Of a stretch of DNA of 64,000 nt, positions 1 through 11,441 are shown one piece after another (position 1 is the first letter of the stretch; each line of letters starts with the position of its first letter). The notes below the pieces were generated by a model, which was not told the origin of the DNA, ran no database searches, and was given only the letters and a program-made list of their open reading frames with translations. Source of the stretch: Trichaptum fuscoviolaceum (lineage: Eukaryota; Basidiomycota; Agaricomycetes; Hymenochaetales; Trichaptaceae). Made by a program: the position numbers and the translations under genes. The stretch is taken from the NCBI GenBank assembly GCA_910574455.1, contig CAJSYZ010000008.1, positions 2,916,707 to 2,980,706 of the forward strand, in the 5' to 3' direction.

Positions 1-281
1 CTGTTTTTCATCGACGATACTAGGTTTATGTATCTATCAGCCTATCATTCAAATGGTGCTTGGACCAGGACTTCAAATATCCCCAAGAAGACCCCTGCCT
101 CGTGCTGAAGATACGTTACGCGAATAAACTCGGATCCACACATTTCCAAATCTCTGCGCAGACTTCCAAGAGACTCTCGCCTTATATTTCTGTTCCGCAC
201 AACTGTCAGTGGCTAATGTTTCACTAAACAATCTGGAGGCCCTGTGCGGACTTAAATGACAATCCGGTAACACTCACAAAG

Positions 282-289
282 TATAAGAG
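282..289 (+). promoter_or_regulatory. TATA-like box of the left-arm HsbA-like gene
   Basis: The motif tataagag lies about 95 bp before the ATG at 384 and is preserved in the mirrored copy near 14051-14058. The spacing suits a fungal TATA element, but no transcript start can be seen. Confidence 0.5.
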
Positions 290-383
290 CACAGGCCAAA
301 TATCGGAGGGATTAAGCAGAGACATCACAGCCTGCAACAGCTCTCTACTCCACAGTACTCTACTTCGACACAATCTAAACATC

Positions 384-966
384 ATGTTCATCACCAAAGC
401 TTTCTCCGTCATCTTGGTATACGCCCTCTTCGCTACAGCAAACGGTGCTGGCGTCCACGACGATCTCTCAGGTATGTATGCCGTTGATTAAACCAGCCCG
501 CGAAGTCTCACCTGTAGTTGTCTCAGGCGCTCTGGCTCGTCTTGAGGTTATCAAAGCTAATATAGCTAAAGCCGAGCATGCGAGGGATGTGACTACCCCC
601 GCAGCGATGTCTGATGCCGTCACGTATGCAGCATATCTGTTGAAATCAAATAAAACTTACCAACAAACACACTTTCATAGCTCCGATATTTCTAGTATTG
701 TAGATCTTTCGACAGAACTGGCAAGCGCCATCGTTGCGCTCGTCACTGACTTGGGTCCGGATCCGCTAGATAAGCGCAGCACGGACAATATCAGGTTCGT
801 CGATTCAAGCTCTTTCGATATCATGAACTAACCAGTATCTAGGTCTGACGCGCTCACTCTTTCCGCTGAAATGAAATTAATTATCAGCGACATTGCGAAG
901 CTTGCAGCCGACGCCGGCGTTCCCGACGATACTCCTGCTCCAAAGATCCCGGGCTTTCCTTTCTAG
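384..966 (+). CDS. Small secreted HsbA-like protein, left-arm copy
   Basis: Four exons can be read: 384-471, 518-623, 681-794 and 843-966, with GT-AG introns of 46-57 bp. They join in frame to 432 nt (143 aa). The product starts with a signal peptide (MFITKAFSVILVYALFATANGA) and continues as Ala/Ser/Leu/Asp-rich amphipathic helices with repeated S-D-x-L/I units. It ends in the tail KIPGFPF. Length, signal peptide and helix pattern resemble HsbA (hydrophobic surface binding protein A), secreted fungal proteins that coat hydrophobic surfaces and can recruit esterases. That is an inference, not a motif-level proof. A TATA-like box lies about 95 bp upstream. The gene is duplicated in inverted orientation at 13379-13961 and has paralogues at 7138 and 21421. 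Confidence 0.7.
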
Positions 967-1781
967 AGAATCAACTGCGGGAATGGCACCCCATGAACAT
1001 AGGACGCAAGAAGGACCTTGTTACAGAAAGTTACCTGCTCTGAATATTTGATGATAGTATAATAAGCAGAGTAAAGATGATGAACATAAGAGGGGACAGA
1101 AAGTGATGATGATATATTAAATAGGATTACAGATAAACGCTGGACAATAGACATTAAACTGAGAAATACTTTCTTTTCGTTTGGATACATATTGAACATC
1201 AAGAGGGGTAATTATAGGTGACGTTTTCCTCTTCGTTTCCCGAGGTATCGGTCTCCAAGTAATTTCTGTGAGGCCGAAAAGGCGTTTTGAGAGAAAAGGG
1301 ACACTGAACCAGCAGTACAATCTGTCAGCCTCATAGCCCAAGATACGTGCTTGATGAGATTTTCAATTGAGTAATCCTGTAAAACTATTTGAATTGGATT
1401 TTCTCCGTTTTATCCTCCGCCCAGGTGCTGGTGAACGGGAAGGGCGGACAACAGTGCCTAGCTTAGGGAAGCGTGAGCCTCGCAGGCGCAAAGGGTGTTG
1501 TCACATGGTTGTTGGTTAGTATTGCATTTCGACGAGGATGGAGTTGAAGAATATCATAGACGGGACAGCACTGAGCCAGCAGTGCCGTACTGTAATGGGC
1601 TAGCCATGTCGTCAAGGAGGATGTTCCATTACTCGGCTAATGAGATTTTTATTTTTATTTTGTTGCCCAGTCATGTCGAGCTTCGTTTCGGGTATGTATT
1701 TTGAACCAAGGGCACCTGCAATAGAGTTATCGTCGAAGAGAAACAGACTGAGAAAAGAAGAATGGTGAGAAAAGATGTTGC
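967..1781. other. Convergent intergenic stretch in the left arm
   Basis: Lies between the 3' ends of the HsbA-like gene and the EAQN gene. It has a diverged counterpart at about 12595-13378. Short open frames here are not preserved as coding sequence between the two copies. The first 80 bp hold the HsbA 3' UTR, of which another relic sits near 26832. No gene is seen. Confidence 0.6.
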
Positions 1782-2144
1782 CTAGAGTAGATAAATAGCA
1801 CGCCGAGCGATGGCTTTGTTATTCTGAGCCTCCTCGAGCGAAACAAGGCCGTAGACGCTGGGCCAGGACTGTTCGCTTTGGAACGACTTCAAGTCAAGGG
1901 CCTCAGGTGATTGGGTGAGGTTCAGCGAACGAAGCGCAACCGTCCTGCTGTTCTGCGCTTCCTCGAGTGAAATGTAAGGGGTGGCTTGAGAGTAGTCATA
2001 GACCATGTATCCCATCTCGCGAGGAGGCCCAAGGTCAGCCCGAGACGAGCTCGAAGCGATGGCGTTGGAGGGCTGGCAAGTCTTCATTCCAATGAGGGCG
2101 AAGAACTGGGCGAACGATGATGTTGTATTAGCGGCAGAGGACAT
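1782..2144 (-). CDS. Small hypothetical protein with two EAQN repeats, left-arm copy
   Basis: A single-exon frame of 120 aa starting MSSAANTTSS. It contains two copies of a motif of the form SLEEAQNxxxxA (ISLEEAQNSRTVALRSLNL and VSLEEAQNNKAIARR), the second close to the C-terminus. No family is recognised. The inverted copy at 12232-12594 keeps the same frame with only a few amino-acid changes (Q/K, N/H, T/I), which argues that the frame is real. The frame stays open upstream to another Met at 2255 in both copies, but that stretch is pyrimidine-rich and looks like 5' UTR. The MSSAAN start was therefore chosen. No signal peptide or membrane segment is evident. Confidence 0.45.
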   Translation of the reverse strand: MSSAANTTSSFAQFFALIGMKTCQPSNAIASSSSRADLGPPREMGYMVYDYSQATPYISLEEAQNSRTVALRSLNLTQSPEALDLKSFQSEQSWPSVYGLVSLEEAQNNKAIARRAIYLL

Positions 2145-2847
2145 AGTGTCAAGAAGCTTTGTTTGGATGCGTGGGGAAAGCAAGCTGGGTGTGTGTGTGG
2201 GAGCAGATAGAGATAGATCAGAGCATTTGGGACAGATGTACACAGTTTTATGCATACTGAGAAGTGTCTCATTGGCAGCCAGACGTTCGTGTTTCAGCCA
2301 GATTTCGGATGAGGCCGAGCTTTGAGTCCAAACTCGCCACGCCTTCCTCGGGATCCTCAGACTCTTCGACGTTCAGCGTTGGCACAAAGTATGTAGCACA
2401 AAAGCCGAAGCCAACACGTCATAGCGACATATGCTCTCAATGGATCAACAAGTTGACGTCCACTGAGGCGATTTACATACAACCCAGAGAACATTGGCAT
2501 TATGTGAACTGTCTTCTCATGGTTGAAACTTTATGAGGTAGAGAGCTCACTTGTCGAGAAGGTCACAGTTTTCAATCGCTAGCTTTGGGTTGGTTTTCCA
2601 GCGGTGGTGCAGAATTGTCTCAGTGGGTCAAGCAAATGAACAAGACGACAACCTAAGCGTGGGAGCCTTAAGAGGTCCAAGTTGGATATTTGGGGTTATT
2701 TGTACATCATGATCATGATGTACATACTAGTACTTATTTCGATTTGTCCACATAAAATAGACCGTGACACTACATCATCAAGCAGTAATTCGCAGCCTAG
2801 AGGCCAGCCCGTTCTATCACTCGGATTCTTCTGAATCAGTCACTTGA
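2145..2847. other. Intergenic, spans the inner edge of the left arm
   Basis: Upstream region of the EAQN gene (to about 2333), then single-copy sequence up to the 3' end of the first P450 gene. Short open frames show no recognisable protein. Confidence 0.5.
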
Positions 2848-5045
2848 CTAAGGTGGTAGACCTTTGAGAATATCACCGTCACCCTTTGCAGGGGGGGATT
2901 CATCGAGGATTGATTGAATCAAACCAATTGCTTTCTCGGAACGGGGCTTCACCACACATTCGAAAGGTTTTGGGCGGCTGTAATCATAGTAAGCTCAAAA
3001 GCTCAGGTAATAAAAGACATAAATAAAGTCTGCTGCGAACCTTATGAGTCCAGATACATATTCGTGGAGCGGTTCCACGTCGTTGCCGAACTTGTCTTTC
3101 AACTTACAGATGTCGAAAACAGCGACCGACATGGCGATTGCAATAAAAAGGCTACTATCAGCGAGCTCTTTTCCCGGGCAGATCCTGGATACCGGGTCAG
3201 AGAGCATTGACTTTTATTCATCTGAACGAGTACTTACCTGCGTCCAAACCCAAAAACCAACGTTCGGGGGTCCAACTCAACGGCTCTCCCATTCTCCCCC
3301 AGGAACCTCTCTGGCTTGAACTTCTCCGGATCGTGGTAGTTTTCTGGATCATGTGTCATTTGCCTAGCGTTATCTCAGCATTGGGGGTGATAATAAACTA
3401 AGTTATGATGTCACCATATATTTGCTACAATTACTGAACCCTTTGGTATCGTGTAACCCATGTATAGATCATCCTCTGCCACTTTGTGCGGAACATCTAG
3501 ATGAAGATGGTACAGTATGTCGTTGAAATATATAAGCGGAAAGCGCGATAAAGGGACTCACTGACAGGTCCTACATTTTCCCACCTAAGCGTTTCTTGTA
3601 CCAGTGCTTCTATATATGGGAGATCCTTGCGATCGGAGAAGGATGGCAGGCGATCCGGTCCGACAACGAGGTCGATTTCCTCTTGAGCACGCTTCAGTGC
3701 ATCTGGATGGAGCACCATAGCCAAGTAGAACGTTGATATAGCGGAGACCGTCTTTGCAGATAATTAGTGCACGAATGCATTTATGGGTATTGACGTACGG
3801 TGTCCGACCCTCCAGCATATAAAGAGGCAGCTATAGACTTCAGAATGTGCTCTCCTCCACCCCCGGAAGTTTCCTTTTCGAGGGACTCTGAGATGAAGGA
3901 ATCCGTAGCATTTCCAGTCGCCTGAAAATCTCATGCATGAGTGTCTTTCATACTAACTTAAGCGTAGACCCTACCTTCTGATGTTGGACAAAAGCGTAAG
4001 GCCTATTATTGAATGAGGCCACAAGTTTCGCCCATTCGCGCCCCTTCCTTTTGAAGCTCATGCCTGGTAACCAGTCCGGCAGAAATCGTACTATCATATG
4101 ATGAGACTGTTGTCATGATGACGATGACCATATAGAATGGTCTTTTAACTCACCGAAAGGCAGAATGTCCACTGTCCAATTTCCGTATGCACAAGCGTTA
4201 GAAAATATGTCTCCCATGACTTCGTCGGCAAGGGAAACTAGAGGATCAGAACCTTCCGGATCTGTCGTATAGCCGTAAGACATCTTCAGTATCAAAGTTC
4301 CTGGTAGACTTCAAGATTAGGGAGTTGAGTTCCACAACGTCAAAATTCATCTTGCAGAAGGTCTAGACGATGAGATCACTTACGCTCGGATATAATCCAA
4401 GAATTTTGTAGGGTTATTGAGTACTTGTAGAAGAAAACGACGTGTCTCTGTTTCCTCTAGACGCTCGAACCTCGACAAAGCTGATCGCGTTCCAATGAAT
4501 TTATGAAAATGTTTGCGATGTAGTTTAAGTTCGTTGTCGTATGGCTTCAACGTTGTAAGCCACTGATCAAAGCCAACCCTGTATTTAACAAAGTCAAGCC
4601 TGACCTACCACTGTTTGAAATACTTACATTTGTCCGCCAAATGGCAGCCAGGGACGATCTGAGTAAATCATAGAACGCTTGTCTAGAAGGTCTACGGCAA
4701 CTGTTCTGTCGTTGACGATGATAAATGTTTTACGAAACGCTTTAATTGAGCTTATGGGGCCTTTGAGAAGAGAGGATCAGAACAGGGAAATTGGATCAAA
4801 TGTAGATCATTAGACGTACCATATAGTGCCTTGTGTTTGGCCCAGTGTGGACCCTCTAAGCCTTTGGGCAAGTCGAATATATTACCAACAAATGGAAGTG
4901 GATTAGGACCAGGAGGGACGCGAGGATTGGACGTCTGCTGTCTCACGGAAACAATTCTGAAGAGTAGATAGACAGTCAGAAAAATAGCCCCGAAGTCGAG
5001 AATGTCAACACCAGGCAAGGGCTTGAACAGGTTTGAGGAGATCAT
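2848..5045 (-). CDS. Cytochrome P450 monooxygenase (P450-A)
   Basis: A heme-thiolate monooxygenase, probably ER-anchored. Exons on the minus strand can be followed from [15 protein letters not shown] to the end [11 protein letters not shown]. Visible in order: an N-terminal membrane segment; the proline hinge [13 protein letters not shown]; the KHKALYG exon end; [14 protein letters not shown]-helix AGGSDT; ExxR as ETLR; PERF; and the heme loop [14 protein letters not shown] with the Cys ligand. About ten exons have GT-AG introns, and I saw no stop or frameshift. The general type resembles fungal OrdA-like (CYP64-clan) P450s; substrate unknown. It is closest in wording to P450-D at 49632 (shared TTDP-GSDPLV and EPLHEY segments). 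A TATA run lies at 5090-5098. Confidence 0.92.
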
Positions 5046-5089
5046 GGCTGAGTGTAGCAGGATGAAGGATTTAGTTCGCGGGGGTGTGT

Positions 5090-5098
5090 TATATATAT
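5090..5098 (-). promoter_or_regulatory. TATA run upstream of P450-A
   Basis: A tatatatat run lies about 45 bp before the P450-A start codon. It is a plausible TATA box, but the short distance implies a brief 5' UTR. Confidence 0.4.
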
Positions 5099-5661
5099 GC
5101 CCAAGAGAATGCGCCATTATATGTATGATGCAAGTGCCGACGGTGAACGAGCTACGCCACGATTTGTAGTCCATCGGAGCTCCGATTCTCGTAAGCGTTG
5201 GTTTCTTCCAGTAGTCATGTAGTATATACAAAGCGCGTGCACTGAACTGCCATGAGATGCATAATACACGAAGTTTTGGGAGGGCAGAAGAGACCGAAGA
5301 GGGAAACCATCGTAATGGCATTGTACTTGAGGATGTTTTAGGCTTAGTTCGCTTGAAAAAGTTACCGGAAGAGAACTTCTCATGATTGATTCAGTCCAAT
5401 GGGGAACCCTTGCATCCGCACCATCCCAGAAAGTCTAATTATCAAGCCTACTTCACACATATCTTGTGCAATCATTGTTTGCGTAATCTCGGGATCGACT
5501 CAATACATATCAACCTGAAAGTGACTTACGCTTCGAACTTTGGAGTAACGGTAGGCAATAATGACCTATAAGCATCGGTATGTGACGGCCAGTGTCCGCG
5601 GCCGGCGGAAAGGGTGCTCTCACGGAGCGCTTCGAGTAGCTTTCTCCTGAAGGAGAAGGAC

Positions 5662-5732
5662 TAGACTCGTAAACCAGTCGTTAGTGTTGTGATGTAGTAC
5701 AACATTACACTAACGGCTGGCTTGCGAGCCTA
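5662..5732. mobile_element. 71-bp palindromic miniature element with 9-bp target duplication
   Basis: A near-perfect palindrome starting TAGACTCGTAAACCAG and ending in its complement CTGGCTTGCGAGCCTA. It is flanked by identical 9-mers GAGAAGGAC at 5653-5661 and 5733-5741. A second copy at 39513-39577 has the same termini and a different 9-bp duplication. A 9-bp duplication suggests mobilisation by a Mutator-like transposase. No coding capacity. Confidence 0.85.
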
Positions 5733-7031
5733 GAGAAGGACCGATGAGGCGACAAAATAGCGTAGTCGTCGACTCTGTTACTTTTTGCGAATTCGAAAAT
5801 GTGAGGTAAATGGAGAATTACTGGAGATTAAGCACCCGTGATGTGCCTTAGGTCTTGGAGGCCCTACAACCATTCAGAGGTGCCAGATCATATCATAGTA
5901 TCTAGGTAGACTCAAGACCTATCAGAGTGTAGGATGATAGCAGTAACTTTGAAAGTCCAAGCTGCTTCAACCGTTGAACCAAAAGGAGTCGTTTGCTAAA
6001 TATGTACTAGGTAGGCCTACTTGAAGCAGATGTATGACATTATTTATACATAAATGTTATTATTCCGTACTAAAAGATACTGTTAAAGGTAAGGTGTCAT
6101 GATAAGGGTGTACATGTAGCAAATGATATTCTACAAGCGAGGGTTAGGATTGCTTCCATATGTGGCTATACATTCTCAGGCTTTGCCCGTGGGTCTTCTT
6201 CCTCGCGGAACTCTTTTCAACTCTTTCCCATTTATTCTCCGAACGCTCTCAGGTTGCCGATATGTGTTTACATTAACTCGTCTTCTTTTCCCCGAGCTAG
6301 AGCAAAGTCTCTCATGCACGGAAACATTTATGTCCTTTAACTCGAGGGGTTATGGGACTCGGAGATTGAGAGGTGAACAAGCAAGGGCGCCTGCTTGTCA
6401 CTTCACGTTACTGTAGTACCTTCTTTATTTATTGTTTCAAGGAGTTCCGTGTTGGAAAGATGACTGTATACTGGAATTACCTCCACCGAACGACGCTACA
6501 GGCTACAGAAAGAATAGGAGAGATGTCTAAGGCCCGACCTAGAACGAGTACTCTAGTTAAGTGTCAATATACCTTCGCGCTATCTCAGTCTTCGTACCTT
6601 CAAGTGTCTGACTATCGCCATACAGCAAAGTCTTCATGCTGCATACACTACAGACCCTTCCGTGTGTACAAAATAATCCCTCTTCATCAAAATGAGCTCT
6701 AATCATCGAGTATCCAGCCTGTGCAGCGATAATCAGTGTTGTGCAAGATAAACTTGTTCTTAATCGAGGTATCCAAGGATTCATTCGGAAATCACGAAAG
6801 CGCTGATGTATCCTCCCTGCTCTCTACTATATTGCTCCGTCGAGCCGATTTGCGGATCAGATTTTCCTGATCTTCTTTGCACTTCGAAAGACGATTTTAA
6901 CTCAATTCCAGGCGTCTCTGAAACTTTGATGTTCTCCACTTGCTGAGCTAGCGTGCATGGAATCCTCGATGGTCCCGAAAAAATATAACATCTGCGCGGA
7001 CTTTACTCTTAGATCTATGCTATGCTTCAGG

Positions 7032-7038
7032 TATAAAA
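7032..7038 (+). promoter_or_regulatory. TATA box of the 7138 HsbA-like gene
   Basis: The motif tataaaa lies about 100 bp before the ATG at 7138, a position similar to that in the left-arm paralogue. Confidence 0.5.
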
Positions 7039-7137
7039 TCGGAGAGAAAGCTGGAGGGAAAGAAAGCAAGGACATCGCAGTCTTCATTAGTTTTCAGCTT
7101 CACAGACCTTTTCCTTGTCTCAAGCCTCATTCACAAT

Positions 7138-7762
7138 ATGCACTTCACCAGCGCCATTTCTGTCATTGCGGCGTACGCCCTCTTCGCTACTGCCAACGGT
7201 GCTGTAATCCATGACAATCTCTCAGGTGTGCAGTGTGATGTGTCGGGTGTATTGGACTTTATGAAAACTCACCTGTATCCAACCTCACAGTTGCCCTGGC
7301 TCGCCTTGAGGCCGCTCACGCTGAGGTCACTAAAGCTGTTCATGCCAGGAATGTGAATGCTCCCGCAGCAGAGCCTGCTGCCATCGCGTACGTGCTGTGT
7401 CTCTCGATATGAATTAACGAACCGTCAACGGAACCTTTCCATCACTGCAGCTCCGACATTCTTAAGATAACGTCCGATGGGACAACCATGGGAAGTGACA
7501 TCGCGAAGCTCATCGCTGATCTGAAGGCGAGCCCGCAGGCGGCTTCGCAGCCTGACGCAGCCACTATCACGTTCGTCTCTCTTTTCCCCCTTTCAGAACT
7601 TGAACTAACCGGCTTGTAAATAGGTCTGACGCACTCAAGATTTCGTCGGACATCACGACGCTCGTTAGTGACATTGCCAAGCTCGCCGCAGACTCGAAGG
7701 CTCCTTCAGGCTCGCCGGCACCGTCACCAAAGATTCCCGGGGTCCCTTTTGCACGTCAGTAA
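7138..7762 (+). CDS. Small secreted HsbA-like protein, spacer copy
   Basis: The gene has the same four-exon plan as the 384 paralogue. Exon 1 is again 88 nt (7138-7225), followed by GT-AG introns and exons beginning VALARLEAAHAEV, then SDILKITSDG and SDALKISSDI. The protein starts with the signal peptide MHFTSAISVIAAYALFATANGA and ends PKIPGVPFARQ. The Ala/Ser/Asp-rich helical body suits HsbA-type surface-binding secreted proteins; function is inferred. It lies between two minus-strand P450 genes inside the spacer of the large inverted duplication, and converges with P450-B, whose stop is 239 bp away. Confidence 0.7.
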
Positions 7763-8000
7763 GCAAGGGTGCAGCTTGAACGAATGTACATTTGCAATCT
7801 GGGATACTGTATGTAGAAAGAGAAATGTACATGGTCGTATATGATGGCGTAATAGCAGGACAATGCGGATACAAGATGGATGCCGACAATATTGAGTACT
7901 CAGAGAATAAATTGTGTAGATCATGAAAATAAAACTCGGCTATGCAAATGCAATAAATAAGAGATTTTGCAGCACATCGGATGGTCCTTACATTCTAGTG

Positions 8001-10185
8001 CTACAAAGCCCTCAAGATGTCGCCGTCACCCTTCTCAAGGGGGTGATCGTCCAGAATAGATCTGATCAAAGCAGCTGACTTTTCCGAGCGAGGAGTGATT
8101 GAACATTTGAAAGGTTTTGGATGGCTAATCAAAAGAGAAGGAAGTTAGATTAAGGGAGAGAATGTTTTTTCAGGTTGGCCAGCTTCGCATAAAGCAATAG
8201 ACTCACCTGATTAAACCCGGGGTGAATTCGTTCACCGGTTCAATTTCTTCTCCATATGCATTCTTGGCCCTCGCGATGTTGAATGCAGCCGCCGTCATCA
8301 CCACTGTTATGAATACAGTGCTCTCTCCGAGCTCTTTCCCTGGACAGATTCTAGTGGGATGCTAATAAGCACTCCTATTATTCAACAACGTGATACACGG
8401 AGAAGCTCACCTTCGACCGAATCCAAACGCTATTGTCCGAGGGTCCGGTTCTGGCACATGTCCATTCTCCTCCAGGTAGCGCTCAGGTCTGAATACGAAT
8501 GGTTCTGGATAATAATCAGGGTCGTGTGTCATTTGCCTGCCATGATCGTAGAATTTCAGAGACTGATTAGCCCATTCTTATGACAAAAGTTTCGCACCAG
8601 ATTATGGGAAATACCAGAGCCCCTTTCGGTATATGATATCCATTATAATTGTCCTCGTCGGTCGTGACATGAGGCACTCCTATTGTGAACGAACGTTTAT
8701 TCGGAGATATCAAGAAGTAAGTATGTAGACCTCACCCGCTGGAACGACGTTCTCCCATCGAAAGATTTCCTTGCAGAGAGCGTTGATGTAAGGAAGATTC
8801 TCGCGGTCTTTAAAAGACGGTAGACGGTCAGGCCCGACCACGCGATCGATCTCTTCTTGAGCTCGTTTGAATACAGCTGGATAACAAGCCATCGCTAGAT
8901 AAAATGTTCCCAGAGAAGAGACGGTCTGGTGAAGTTAGTTTCAAAATTTCTGGTGTTTTGCAGATGCAATATGGACTTACGGTATCCGCTCCCCCACCAT
9001 ATATCGTAGACGCGGTATATTTTAATATTTCTTCCTGGTGCTCGGTGAAGTCATTATTCTCGAGCATCTCGGACACGAATGACGGTTTAGCTTTTCCAGC
9101 AGCCTGTGAGGTATTATTGAGGCTATCTTAGAAAGCATTTCTTTAGAATCGTTACCATCTGGTGTTTGACAAATTTATGCGGCTTGTCGTAAAATTCCGT
9201 GATGGTCTTCGCCCATACTCGAGCAGTCTTCTTGAACCCGGCTCCGGGCATCCATTCCGGCATGTATTTCACTGATAGGACAAGGATGCGTTATATAAGG
9301 ATTTTGTGGGGAAGACGAAGAAGATACATACGTATGGGGGCAACATCAACAATCCAAGTGCCAGGTTGACATGCCTCAGAGAAAATGGTGCCGACAGCAT
9401 TATCGGCAAGTTCAATGAATGGATCAGCTCCTTCATAACTGACAGTATATCCATGAGACATCCTCAGGATGATTGCACCCGGAAGTCTTCTCAGGAAATG
9501 TAAGGAACCTGAACACATTGATAGGAATTGCGGGGCCTTACGTCCGTAAGTGGTCCATGAAATGCTCTGGGTCGTCGAGCACCCGAAGAAGAAAGCGCCG
9601 CGTCTCTGTTTCTTCGTGTCCTTCAAACCGTTGAATCGCAGATCGGGTCCCTATGTAACTCTGGAACCACTTGCGGTGCTGTTTGAAGGTATCGCCATAC
9701 AACAAGAATGTCGTCACTTTATCGAGCCCCACCCTAAGATAACGCACGTTAGTGACCTAACAAAATACTGTTCTAAGCTGAGGAACTAACATTTCTCCGC
9801 CGAAAGTAAGGACAGGACGACTTGAGTAAATCTGAGACCGCTTATCCAGCAAGTCAATCGCAATGTTCTTGTCATTTACAATGATCATAGCTGAGCCAAA
9901 GACTTCAATAGAGCTAATCGGCCCTTTGGGAAAGAAACAGTTAAAAGGTAAGCACCCTAGTGCAGTAAAGTACTCACCATATAATGCCTTATGTTTTGCC
10001 CAATGTGGTCCTTCAAGTCCCTTCGGCAAGTCTAGAAGATTCCCAATGAGTGGCAGCCTTTTGGGACCAGGGGGAAGAGGTAGCCGTTCTCCCCTAAGCC
10101 TGGCTGATACAAGCCTGCATATGAGAAAAACTCCAGAGAAACCCAGGATAATGTCAAGGATACCGAGAGAATGAATTGGAGACAT
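8001..10185 (-). CDS. Cytochrome P450 monooxygenase (P450-B)
   Basis: Reads from MSPIHSLGILDIILGF (membrane anchor) through [15 protein letters not shown], the KHKALYG exon end and LLDKRSQIYSSRP. It continues through I-helix GGGADT, ExxR as EIFR, RPERYL and heme loop [14 protein letters not shown], and ends GDGDILRAL. All exons join without visible stops, so the enzyme looks intact. Exon boundaries fall at the same places as in P450-A, C, D and E, indicating one family. Substrate is unknown. It is likely an ER-membrane oxidoreductase needing a P450 reductase, which is not encoded in this window. A TATA-like tttataaat lies at 10248-10256. Confidence 0.92.
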
Positions 10186-10934
10186 GGAGAAATTATGATA
10201 AAGAGGAGGCCACGAGAAGGCGATGGCGATGGTAGACGTTCCAAGAATTTATAAATCTCGGTTGAACAAGGGTGGTGACGTCGCCAGGCCTTCGGGATCG
10301 GTGAGCGGAAGTTTACTGCAAGACGCTTTCCTCGTTCATCCCGTCAGATCTGACCGGAGAGACTGAAACACCTGAGGTCGAATCCCACGCAGGCACATGC
10401 CATGAGAAGATTGTAAACTTCCTGATAGTATACAAATCTGTGAGTGATCAGGAATATAGACGAACCAATCATGTCATCATGTACCTCGCCGGGCAACCGA
10501 AGGGATATCAATCTTCTTTCTGCAGAGGTTATTATCTGTGCGTCAGACGTTGTTCCAAAGACGGACGTGATACCAGCGTGAGCATTATGAAGAGGAACAC
10601 CTGTATCTCTGATATGAGTGGGGTATGAACACATGCGTTAAGCGATCATCGATGTACGCCCGGGCCCGGCACTGGTAGCAAGGTTACACTGGCAGAGCCG
10701 ACTGCGCCCACGGTATGCTTCCATGACAGTGTCTGGAGTTTCGGAGTCGATTGCGACGGATACTTCTAGATAAAAGTAAATCACAAGGGCATAGTGCCGT
10801 TCCCATCAATATACATAGATGACAGTAGCGTTCAAGCCAGTGCCGCCGCCGTCACGGTGATCGTAAAAGAGCGTTTTGTGTTCTACTAAAGTTTCGTGGG
10901 AAAATCAGGTAGCCCTAGTTGAACTTGAAGCTTA
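10186..10934. other. Intergenic region 5' of P450-B
   Basis: Contains the P450-B promoter (TATA-like tttataaat at 10248-10256). No gene is recognised in the remainder up to the inverted-repeat element at 10935. Confidence 0.5.
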
Positions 10935-11356
10935 CAGCCGTTCTCGAAAACCTTGACCCCCCCTGCTTCAACAACGAAAATTTTTTGGGGGGTGTACGTG
11001 ATACACGTGATCATTCGCACGGTGGTCGGGCAGAGGAGCAAGATGTTTTGGCCAAAGGTGGCAAACCACCTGTGCCCTCCATTATTCAAAATATATTTAA
11101 AAAATCAGATAAATGAGCGAAAAATTGTTTTTATGAGATATATTATATCTACAGACAAAAGACTATACATGCATGCTTCAAGCTCAAGTTACCACTGGTG
11201 CGATCACCCAACTTGGTGACTTTTACTGCCAGTGGGGCAGTGGGGCACGCTCCGAGTCTGCCTGACTACCGTGTGAACAGTCACGTGTGTCACGTGCAAC
11301 CCCCAAATTTTTTTCGTCGTTGAAGCAGGGGGGGTCAAGGTTTTCGAGAACGGCTG
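10935..11356. mobile_element. TA-flanked inverted-repeat element (MITE, Tc1/mariner-like), 422 bp
   Basis: The ends are CAGCCGTTCTCGAAAACC and its reverse complement. They lie within terminal inverted repeats of about 100 bp that include a run of seven C residues and CACGTG motifs. Both ends are flanked by TA (10933-10934 and 11357-11358), as expected for Tc1/mariner insertion. No transposase frame fits inside, so it is non-autonomous. It sits immediately 5' of the bL33m gene. Confidence 0.8.
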
Positions 11357-11441
11357 TAAGGTTGTTTTCCAAGTTGTTTAAAGATCCTGAACCTGGACTG
11401 GACATAAAGACGTAGCTCAAACACTAAAAAGCTATAAAGTG

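Larger units (their letters stand above)
1..2333. repeat. Left arm of a large inverted duplication
   Basis: This block matches, in reverse complement, 12046-14158 continued at 19802-19985. It includes the HsbA-like gene and the small EAQN protein gene. Coordinates of the two HsbA copies mirror exactly (384+13961 equals 966+13379). Homology on the inner side fades just after the shared gagtccaaa near 2333. On the outer side it reaches base 1, so the true outer end may lie outside the window. The arms differ by scattered substitutions and small indels, so the duplication is older than the retrotransposon that splits the other arm. Confidence 0.9.
5046..7137. other. 2.1 kb intergenic region
   Basis: Divergent spacer between P450-A and the HsbA-like gene. 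It holds the P450-A TATA run, a 71-bp palindromic element with 9-bp duplications at 5662-5732, and the HsbA promoter near 7032. Open frames around 6123-6780 give no recognisable protein. Confidence 0.5.
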
